Made by a program: the position numbers and the translations under genes. This document shows positions 1 to 5,230 of a stretch of DNA of 6,161 bases, one piece after another. The first letter of the stretch is position 1. Every line of letters starts with the position of its first letter. The notes beneath the pieces were generated by a model, which worked only from the letters and a program-made list of their open reading frames with translations, did not search any database and was not told the origin of the DNA. Source of the DNA: Tardiphaga sp. (GTDB taxonomy: Bacteria > Pseudomonadota > Alphaproteobacteria > Rhizobiales > Xanthobacteraceae); NCBI GenBank assembly GCA_014377915.1, contig JACMOT010000241.1, positions 1 to 6,161 on the forward strand. The letters run 5' to 3'.

Positions 1-1
1 C

Positions 2-91
2 GCCACCCTGGCCGGCTGGGCGCTGGCACGACGCCACAGCCTGACCCAGATCGCGCGCCAGCCCCGACCGATGGGCAAAGTGAACGTCTGA
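2..91 (+). CDS. C-terminal end of an unidentified upstream protein (partial)
   Basis: An open frame enters from the left edge and ends at TGA 89-91, giving 29 residues that end in PRPMGKVNV. A short Ala/Leu/Trp-rich stretch (ATLAGWALA) is followed by a basic, polar tail. That would fit the end of a last membrane helix plus a cytoplasmic tail. Its stop shares one base with the ATG of the YihY/BrkB gene, so the two are probably cotranscribed and translationally coupled. In related genomes a small holin-like membrane protein can precede this gene, but that is recollection and too little sequence is visible to assign a family. Confidence 0.55.
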   Translation, partial: ATLAGWALARRHSLTQIARQPRPMGKVNV

Positions 92-1230
92 TGCGACGCC
101 GCCGCGCCGGCAATGCAAGCTACACCGATCCCTGGGCCGTGGCGGCTGCCGCGGCCTTCGCCTTGTTCGCGTTGCAGAGTTACCTGGCCGGCAGCCGGGC
201 GCAGCCGGAGCCGGACGCGCCAGAACCACAAGCGATCGGCACCACCAAGGTCACGCCGCCCGAGGCATTTACCCGCGAACTGGCGCAGCGCGGCCGCGGC
301 CGGCGCTCCGCCAGTCCGTTGCAGATTCCGTGGACCGGCTGGAAAGACATTTTGTGGCGCACTTACGACCAGATCAATGAAGACCGCCTGCTCGCGATCG
401 CCGCCGGCGTGGTTTTTTACGGCCTGCTCGCGGTTTTTCCGGCGATCACCGCGCTGGTCTCCTGCTACGGCCTGTTCGCCGATGCCTCGACCATTTCCGA
501 CAATCTGCGAACGCTGGCCTACCTGCTGCCCGACGGCTCGTACCAGATCGTGCAGGACCAGATCGGCCGCGTCCTCAGCAATGGCCAGGCCCAGCTCGGC
601 CTGACCTTTTTATTCGGCCTCGCGCTGGCACTGTGGAGCGCCAATGCCGGCGTCAAGGCGGTGATCGATGCGCTCAACGTGGTCTATGGCGAACGCGAGA
701 AGCGTGGTTTTCTCAGGCTCAACCTGCTGTCGCTCAGCTTCACGACCGGCGCCATTGCCGCGCTGTTGCTGATGGTCGGCGCGGTGGTGGCGCTGCCGCT
801 GACGCTGGACAGCCTGGGCCTTGCCGATGACAGTAAGGTGATCGTCAGCCTGGCGCGCTGGCCGCTGTTGCTGGGCCTGCTGCTCACGGCGCTTGGCATT
901 CTCTACCGCTTTGGCCCGAGCCGGCCCGGCGCACGCTGGGAATGGCTCGGCGTCGGCACGGTGCTCGCTGCCCTGCTGTGGATCGCGGGCTCCTCGCTGC
1001 TGTCGTGGTACCTGTCGAACTTCGCCAATTACAGCGCGACCTACGGTTCGCTGGGCGCGGCGATCGGCCTGATGACCTGGATGTGGATGTCGGCGATCAT
1101 CGTGCTGTGCGGCGCCGAGCTGAACTCCGAGATCGAGCACCAGACCGCGATCGATACCACCGTCGGGCCGGGCCGCCCGATGGGCGCCCGCGGCGCCACG
1201 ATGGCCGATACGCTCGGCCGCGCCGCCTGA
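91..1230 (+). CDS. YihY/BrkB-family inner-membrane protein
   Basis: This is a 379-residue polytopic membrane protein of the YihY/virulence factor BrkB family. The family's biochemical function is not settled; the early label 'ribonuclease BN' is now considered wrong. The core spans about residues 88-350 and has hydrophobic segments near 100-128, 168-186, 212-240, 256-272, 286-308 and 318-342. Family hallmarks are FYGLLAVFPAI (109-119), ALNVVYGEREKRGF (194-207), YRFGP (272-276), YLSNFANYSATYGSLGAAIG (307-326) and the terminal GAELNSEIEH (341-350). Before the core are an extra hydrophobic stretch (15-34) and a Pro/Glu/Arg-rich linker (36-80). The ATG overlaps the preceding stop by one base (TGATG), which supports this start and suggests translational coupling, since no strong Shine-Dalgarno is visible. 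The length is somewhat above the roughly 300 residues of simple family members because of the N-terminal addition. The family call is firm and the role unknown. Confidence 0.93.
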   Translation: MRRRRAGNASYTDPWAVAAAAAFALFALQSYLAGSRAQPEPDAPEPQAIGTTKVTPPEAFTRELAQRGRGRRSASPLQIPWTGWKDILWRTYDQINEDRLLAIAAGVVFYGLLAVFPAITALVSCYGLFADASTISDNLRTLAYLLPDGSYQIVQDQIGRVLSNGQAQLGLTFLFGLALALWSANAGVKAVIDALNVVYGEREKRGFLRLNLLSLSFTTGAIAALLLMVGAVVALPLTLDSLGLADDSKVIVSLARWPLLLGLLLTALGILYRFGPSRPGARWEWLGVGTVLAALLWIAGSSLLSWYLSNFANYSATYGSLGAAIGLMTWMWMSAIIVLCGAELNSEIEHQTAIDTTVGPGRPMGARGATMADTLGRAA

Positions 1231-1372
1231 CAATCCGGTGGGCGACGCCGCCAGTCTGGCTTTCCGAATCAACAATAATGCTAGTGTCACCAACAGGCTG
1301 GGCGTTAAGCGTGCGGGATTGGCGCAGCTTGGGCGCATGTGGGGAATTGGACGTCAGGATGTTGCACGCGTT

Positions 1373-2869
1373 ATGATTCGCATCTCCACGATTTTCGTTG
1401 CCATCTGCATGGTGCTGGTCGCTGCCTCGCTCGGCATGGTGCTGTATGCGATGGCCGGCATCAGCGGCTCTGAATCCGCCATTGTCGCGCTCACCGCGCT
1501 GACCTTCATGATCCTCTACAACGCCGTATCGATCCGGCTGCGCGATCGCAGTGAGGCGGGCAGCCAGATCACCGATCTGTCGCGCGGCACCGCTGACCTG
1601 GCACGTCAGGTCGCCGAGTTTGGCCGTCGCCTCGCCGCCGTCGAGGGCAAGGTTGTCTCGGTCAATTCCACGAGCCAGGACCGCATCCAGTCGGTGATCG
1701 GCGAGATCAATGAACTCGGTACACTGGTCAAGCAGCTGGCGTCGTCGGTCGCCACTCACGAAGACATGCTGTCGGCACCGCCGCAGCTGGTGCCGGTGAC
1801 GACGGCGGCACCAGCCATTTCACCGCCCGCGCCGATGCCAGCCCGGGACATGCCGACACAGGCCCCGGACATCAGGCCGGAGCGGCTATTATCGGTCGCC
1901 GGCGCGGAGGCAGGGACGCTTGCCGCATCGACGCCGGTCGCACTGGCATCCACGACCGCGTCATCGCGCAACGCGGCGCAGCTCGCCGCCGTGGTCAGGA
2001 GCGCCATCGCCGAGAGCCGCATCGACATCTATCTACAGCCGATGGTGACGCTGCCGCAGCGCAAGGTCCGTTTCTACGAAGCGATGACGCGGCTGCGCGA
2101 CGACAAGGACCAGGTCATCGTCGCCGACGAATTCATCGACGCCGCCGAAACCTCGGGGCTGATGGGGCAGATCGATCACACCGTGATGCTGCGCTGCATG
2201 CAGGTGCTGCGCCGGCTGATGGTGCGCAACAAGGACGTCGGCGTGTTCTGCAACGTCGCGGCCAGCACGCTGTCGCACGCCGCGACCTTCGCGGACTGCA
2301 TCGATTTTCTCGAAGCCAACCGCGCGCTGGCCCCGTCCTTTGTGCTGGAATTCAAGCAGAGCACGTTCCGCAACCTCGGCCCGATCGAAAGCGAGCACCT
2401 CGCCGCGCTGGCGCAGCGCGGCTACCGTTTCTCGATCGACCACGTCACCGATTTGCGGATCGAACCGCGCGAACTCGCCGACCGCGGCGTGCGCTTCATC
2501 AAGGTACCGGCGGCGCTGCTGCTCGACCCGCAGCAGAATTCCAATACCGACATCCACCCGGCCGACCTGTCCGATCTGCTCGGCCGGTTCGGCATCGACC
2601 TGATCGCCGAACGCATCGAGGGCGAGCGCGCGGTGGTCGACCTGCTCGACTTCGACGTCCGCTTCGGGCAAGGATTTCTGTTCGCGGCGCCGCGGCCATT
2701 GCGGCCGGAGACGCCTGTCACCGGTAACTTGCCCGCGACTCCCGATAAAGCGTCGCAAAGCAGCAATGGTTCAGTCAGACCGGCCAGGAATGAACCTCCG
2801 AAAAACGACCCACCGCGTACAACCGGCAATGCCGCGCTGGCCCGCCGCGCGACCACCGGCCCGAACTGA
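1373..2869 (+). CDS. Membrane-anchored coiled-coil protein with a degenerate EAL domain
   Basis: From ATG 1373 the protein has 498 residues. It has two hydrophobic helices (about 5-29 and 35-54), a heptad-like coiled coil (about 60-130), a Pro/Ala-rich linker (133-200), an EAL domain (about 203-445) and a polar, Pro-rich tail. EAL domains normally hydrolyse cyclic di-GMP. Here the EAL motif reads YEAM (Glu236), and Asn294, Lys377, Glu413 and the QG at 433-434 are kept. However, the usual iTE Glu is Gln329, the DDFG motif reads DHVT (356-359), and KID reads KVP (377-379). Loss of these metal ligands suggests an inactive enzyme or a c-di-GMP-binding or scaffolding protein (inference). The frame is open back to GTG 1238. 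I prefer ATG 1373 because the membrane helix follows it at once and an AGGA lies at 1356-1359, although the 13-base spacer is long. ATG 1337 is an alternative. HAD gene 15 bases downstream, likely one operon. Confidence 0.86.
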   Translation: MIRISTIFVAICMVLVAASLGMVLYAMAGISGSESAIVALTALTFMILYNAVSIRLRDRSEAGSQITDLSRGTADLARQVAEFGRRLAAVEGKVVSVNSTSQDRIQSVIGEINELGTLVKQLASSVATHEDMLSAPPQLVPVTTAAPAISPPAPMPARDMPTQAPDIRPERLLSVAGAEAGTLAASTPVALASTTASSRNAAQLAAVVRSAIAESRIDIYLQPMVTLPQRKVRFYEAMTRLRDDKDQVIVADEFIDAAETSGLMGQIDHTVMLRCMQVLRRLMVRNKDVGVFCNVAASTLSHAATFADCIDFLEANRALAPSFVLEFKQSTFRNLGPIESEHLAALAQRGYRFSIDHVTDLRIEPRELADRGVRFIKVPAALLLDPQQNSNTDIHPADLSDLLGRFGIDLIAERIEGERAVVDLLDFDVRFGQGFLFAAPRPLRPETPVTGNLPATPDKASQSSNGSVRPARNEPPKNDPPRTTGNAALARRATTGPN

Positions 2870-2884
2870 ACGGCACCCATCTCC

Positions 2885-3739
2885 ATGACCACATTACGAT
2901 TCGCCGACCAACTGCGCGATCTCGTCACCGATACCGATGTGGTGTTGAGCGACATCTGGGGCGTCGTGCATAACGGCATCGTCTCGTTCCCCGAAGCCTG
3001 CGAGGCGCTTCACACCTTTCGTGCCCGCGGCGGAACCGTGATCATGATCACCAACGCGCCGCGGCCGGCGGATTCGGTACAGCGACAGCTGCGCAAGCTC
3101 GGCGTCGCCGACGACATCTATGATTCCATCGTCTCGTCCGGAGACCTGACCCGCAATTTCATTACCGGGCGGCTCGGCCAGTCGATGTACTGGATCGGTC
3201 CGGAGCGCGACAATTCGATCTATCGCGGGCTCGATGCCAAATTCGCGCCGCTCGAACAGGCCGACTACATCGTCTGCACCGGCCCGTTCGACGATGAGGT
3301 AGAGACCGCCGAGGACTATCGCGAGATGTTGACGCAGGCACTGGCGCGCCAGCTGACGCTGGTCTGCGCCAACCCCGACATCATCGTCGAACGCGGCGAC
3401 CGCCTGATCTATTGCGCCGGCGCGATCGCCGAACTGTACCGCGAACTCGGCGGCGACGTGGTGTTCTACGGCAAGCCGCACCGGCCGATCTACGATCAGA
3501 CGATGGCGCTGGCCAAGGCCAAATCCGGCATCGACACCCCGCTCAACCGGGTGCTGGCGATCGGCGATTCCGTCCGTACTGACCTGGCCGGCGCGCATGC
3601 CTATGGCATAGATTGCCTGTTCATCACCCGCGGCATCCATGCCGGCGAATTCGAAGGCATCGAACGAATGGATTCCGCCGCCGTGAAGGAGCTGTTCGGA
3701 CATCCGCCGAAGGCCCTGATGCGCGAACTGAAATGGTGA
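2885..3739 (+). CDS. TIGR01459-type HAD-superfamily (subclass IIA) hydrolase
   Basis: This 284-residue protein matches the subclass IIA HAD hydrolases, phosphatase-like enzymes with a C2-type cap inserted between motifs II and III. Visible motifs are motif I SDIWGVVHNG (22-31) with nucleophile Asp23, motif II ITNAPRP (55-61), motif III Lys197 in YGKPHRP, and motif IV GDSVRTD (227-233) with Asp228 and Asp233. The cap occupies roughly residues 80-190. The position two residues after the nucleophile, normally the acid/base Asp, is Trp25. As I recall, DxWGV is characteristic of TIGR01459, so this is probably a family trait and not damage. The substrate is unknown. The gene starts 15 bases after the EAL-like gene and has no obvious Shine-Dalgarno (GGCACCCATCTCC precedes ATG), which fits coupled translation in an operon. 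In relatives this gene often lies near ribF and ileS (from memory); here ribF follows after a serine hydrolase remnant and cheY. Confidence 0.92.
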   Translation: MTTLRFADQLRDLVTDTDVVLSDIWGVVHNGIVSFPEACEALHTFRARGGTVIMITNAPRPADSVQRQLRKLGVADDIYDSIVSSGDLTRNFITGRLGQSMYWIGPERDNSIYRGLDAKFAPLEQADYIVCTGPFDDEVETAEDYREMLTQALARQLTLVCANPDIIVERGDRLIYCAGAIAELYRELGGDVVFYGKPHRPIYDQTMALAKAKSGIDTPLNRVLAIGDSVRTDLAGAHAYGIDCLFITRGIHAGEFEGIERMDSAAVKELFGHPPKALMRELKW

Positions 3740-3842
3740 CGTCGCGGCCGGTGCGAATCCTGAAAACGCGCTGAGATTTTTTTTCATATTGAACAACTCC
3801 AGAATGCCGGTAAATTTGGGATAGCGTTTCAAGCCGTTCCGC

Positions 3843-3846
3843 GAGG
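3843..3846 (+). promoter_or_regulatory. Shine-Dalgarno of the serine hydrolase remnant
   Basis: GAGG lies five bases before ATG 3852. It fixes the start directly before a typical signal peptide. It shows that the translation signal survives even though the protein looks deleted. Confidence 0.5.
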
Positions 3847-3851
3847 CATCG

Positions 3852-4331
3852 ATGCGAAACTCACGAAGTCGCGTCCTCCGGCTGGCATTGCTCATCGCGT
3901 TGCTGGCGGGCGTTGCGGGCGTTACCGCGGATCTCGCCCGGGCCGGTACCGAGCCGATCTGGCCGACGCAGCAATGGCAGGCATCCTCGCCCGAAGAGCA
4001 GGGCATGGATTCGGCGGCGCTGGCCCGGCTGATCGATTTCGGGCAGACGCGAAATCTCGACAGCCTGCTGATCGTGCGCCATGGCAAAATGGTTTTGGAC
4101 GCCTATTATGCGCCCTATACGGCGGACATTCCGCATGCGGTCAATTCCGTCACCAAGGCCGTGGTCGGCACGCTGGCGGCGATTGCGCTAAAGGAAGGCG
4201 TGCTCGACAGCACGAGCCATCCAGTGAATCCGGCGCAGCGCTGGACGTTATGGTTTGACGGCGACAAGTTCAATCTTCGTGGCAGCCTCGATGGCCGAGC
4301 GGTGTCGATCGATAGTGATCCGGGCGGTTAG
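3852..4331 (+). pseudogene. Internally deleted serine hydrolase (beta-lactamase/class C-like)
   Basis: The frame encodes 159 residues. It begins with a Sec-type signal peptide: a basic start (MRNSRSRVLR), a hydrophobic core (11-27), and a probable cleavage after ARA near residue 31. Next comes the N-terminal part of a beta-lactamase-family serine hydrolase, with EEQGMDSAALARLIDF (49-64), a short LIVRHGKMVLDAYY strand pair (73-86), and the active-site SxxK as SVTK (Ser99, Lys102), followed by ALKEGVLDS. Family members are usually 350-500 residues and also need a Tyr motif and a C-terminal triad, both absent here. After HPV (123-125) the text changes abruptly to NPAQRWTLWFDGDKF and a short tail ending SDPGG. 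That tail resembles a C-terminal beta strand, which suggests an in-frame internal deletion with a junction near base 4227. The product would be exported or periplasmic but almost certainly inactive. A real short protein or a sequence assembly error remains possible. Confidence 0.65.
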
Positions 4332-4343
4332 AGCGTGCTCGTA

Positions 4344-4434
4344 ATGGATTGAACCGGGCCGCCCTTGTGCCGGACGCGATGCCGCGCAACGCGCTGCGTC
4401 GCGTCCGGGAGGCGATTCAACGATCACGATTCAT
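4344..4434. repeat. Large palindromic element: strong inner stem with possible concentric outer arms
   Basis: The inner arms CCGGACGCGA (4370-4379) and TCGCGTCCGG (4399-4408) are perfectly complementary. Pairing continues inward through a T-G wobble at 4380/4398, two more pairs, one C-T mismatch at 4383/4395, and GCGC/GCGC, to a 3-base AAC loop at 4388-4390. Farther out, ATGGATTG (4344-4351) and CGATTCAT (4427-4434) can pair with two wobbles about the same centre, base 4389. The 18 bases between the inner and outer stems on each side do not pair in register. The element lies between the 3' ends of the convergent serine hydrolase remnant and cheY. No T-run follows on either strand, so it is not a classical intrinsic terminator. 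It may be a dispersed palindromic repeat or a folded RNA end. The inner stem is certain as sequence; the outer arms are weaker. Confidence 0.75.
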
Positions 4435-4490
4435 CCTCTAGAAGCGTCCGTCAACTTACAGCACCGCGAGGCTACGTCGAAACGCAGACG

Positions 4491-4531
4491 CCCGGCCTGT
4501 CGAGCAAAGCGATGCTTCGCGACGGGCCGGG
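4491..4531. repeat. Interrupted inverted repeat downstream of cheY
   Basis: The arms CCCGGCC (4491-4497) and GGCCGGG (4525-4531) pair fully. A T-G wobble (4498/4524), GTCG/CGAC (4499-4502 with 4520-4523) and AGCA/TGCT (4503-4506 with 4513-4516) follow, with a 3-base bulge TCG (4517-4519) and a 6-base loop AAGCGA. It starts about 40 bases past the cheY stop in the cheY reading direction and could stop transcription or protect the 3' end, but there is no T-run on either side. It resembles the GC-rich extragenic palindromes that occur in many copies in Bradyrhizobium-type genomes (from memory). Copy number cannot be judged from this window. Confidence 0.7.
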
Positions 4532-4572
4532 AATGACGAATGGTAGGACGACCGAAGCGAACCGACGACGCG

Positions 4573-4968
4573 TTACGCCGGCACGGTGTCGGGGAACACG
4601 GCTTCGATCTTGGTCTTCAGCGTCGCGGCGTTGAACGGCTTGACGATGTAGTTGTTGACGCCGGCCTTCTTCGCCGCGATCACGTTCTCGGTCTTGGATT
4701 CCGCGGTGATCATGATGAACGGCGTCTGCGACAAATTGGGATCGGCGCGGACTTCCTTGAGCAGGTCGTAGCCCGTCATCGGCTCCATGTTCCAGTCCGA
4801 AATCACCAGGCCGTATTTCTTGGTGCGCATCTTTTCCAGCGCCGCCGAGCCATCGCTGGCATCATCGATATGCTCGAAGCCGAGCTGCTTGAGAAGATTG
4901 CGAATGATACGGATCATGGTGTTGTAATCGTCCACCACCAGAACCGTCATCGACAAATCAACCGCCAT
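4573..4968 (-). CDS. cheY: Stand-alone CheY-type response regulator receiver
   Basis: This is a 131-residue single-domain receiver with no output domain. Phosphorylation by a histidine kinase such as CheA would let it act on the flagellar motor or on another partner. All receiver landmarks are present: the acidic pair Asp13-Asp14 (VLVVDD), phospho-acceptor Asp58 in LVISDWNMEPMTGYDLL, Thr88 in FIMITAES, the aromatic switch Tyr107, and Lys110 in YIVKPF. DWNMEPMTGYDLLKEVR and AKKAGVNNYIVKPFNAATLK are close to the alphaproteobacterial CheY type as I know it. The frame is open much farther upstream, but ATG 4968 is the right start because the domain begins there and an AGGGGG lies 7 bases before it. 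An ATG two codons earlier would sit too close to that site. No che cluster is visible, so it is an orphan here. Other small receivers cannot be excluded, so the symbol is less certain than the family. Confidence 0.92.
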   Translation of the reverse strand: MAVDLSMTVLVVDDYNTMIRIIRNLLKQLGFEHIDDASDGSAALEKMRTKKYGLVISDWNMEPMTGYDLLKEVRADPNLSQTPFIMITAESKTENVIAAKKAGVNNYIVKPFNAATLKTKIEAVFPDTVPA

Positions 4969-4975
4969 CTTCATT

Positions 4976-4981
4976 CCCCCT
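4976..4981 (-). promoter_or_regulatory. Shine-Dalgarno of cheY
   Basis: Read on the minus strand, AGGGGG is followed by the 7-base spacer AATGAAG and ATG 4968. The spacing selects ATG 4968 over the ATG at 4974, which would be only one base from the site, and over the long upstream open frame. Confidence 0.6.
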
Positions 4982-5094
4982 GAGACACGAACCGCAAATG
5001 CGAAAAACTGACTATCCGCCGGCAGGCAAATATATCCGGGCGCAGGATCGGCATAATTTCCATCCGCTGCCCGACCACATGAATAGCAGCCGCA

Positions 5095-5113
5095 GTTAAA
5101 TTTCCCGTTAACC
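5095..5113. promoter_or_regulatory. CtrA-like paired TTAA motif upstream of cheY (candidate)
   Basis: GTTAA (5095-5099) and TTAACC (5108-5113) are two TTAA half-sites separated by 8 bases. The alphaproteobacterial CtrA consensus is TTAA-N7-TTAA, often ending TTAAC, so this is one base too wide. It lies about 127 bases upstream of the cheY start. CtrA controls flagellar and chemotaxis genes in many alphaproteobacteria, which makes the place sensible but proves nothing. Confidence 0.22.
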
Positions 5114-5124
5114 GCGGCGGTCGC

Positions 5125-5136
5125 TTGATGGATCAA
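5125..5136. promoter_or_regulatory. Perfect short palindrome TTGAT-GG-ATCAA (possible operator)
   Basis: The half-sites TTGAT and ATCAA are those of FNR/FixK-type regulators, but only two bases separate them instead of the usual four. It lies midway between cheY and ribF. It could be an operator for another dimeric regulator or a chance palindrome. Confidence 0.2.
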
Positions 5137-5230
5137 ATGTGGCGGGATCGCCCGCGGGCCTCGGCTTGACTTCATCGTCCGCTCCGCGTCACGGTCTGGT
5201 TCCCGTTCCCACCCATTATCGAACTCCCGC

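Larger units (their letters stand above)
4969..5230. other. Divergent intergenic region between cheY and ribF
   Basis: These 262 bases separate two divergent genes and must hold both upstream regions. The AT-richer part at about 5025-5110 lies on the cheY side. TTGACT at 5166-5171 resembles a -35 box facing ribF, but 17 bases on only TCACGG is found, so no sigma-70 promoter can be called. GCGGG-ATCG-CCCGC (5142-5155) forms a short GC-rich hairpin. No FMN riboswitch-like conserved pattern is recognisable ahead of ribF. Confidence 0.5.

Noticed and set aside
610..1338. Minus-strand open frame of 242 codons opposite the YihY/BrkB gene
   Set aside because: The translation is a low-complexity Arg/Ala/Gln/His-rich product typical of an antisense shadow; the plus strand encodes clear membrane helices.
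1238..1372. 45-codon N-terminal extension of the EAL-like protein from GTG 1238
   Set aside because: No ribosome binding site, no domain, and the membrane helix begins right after ATG 1373. The stretch reads as ordinary leader sequence.
3764..3784. Intrinsic terminator after the HAD gene, from the run of eight T at 3777-3784
   Set aside because: Only a 3-4 base stem can be drawn immediately before the T-run, too weak to call a terminator.
2894..4087. Long open frame on the minus strand (397 codons) antisense to the HAD hydrolase
   Set aside because: It is a mirror of the strong third-position GC bias of the plus-strand gene, has no recognisable motif, and runs across an intergenic region. 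The plus-strand HAD motifs are unambiguous.
5125..5136. Canonical FNR/FixK box
   Set aside because: The canonical box is TTGAT-N4-ATCAA; this site has only two central bases, so it is listed only as an unassigned palindrome.
4969..5230. FMN riboswitch ahead of ribF
   Set aside because: The conserved RFN-element segments and multi-stem layout are not recognisable, and the ribF leader appears short.
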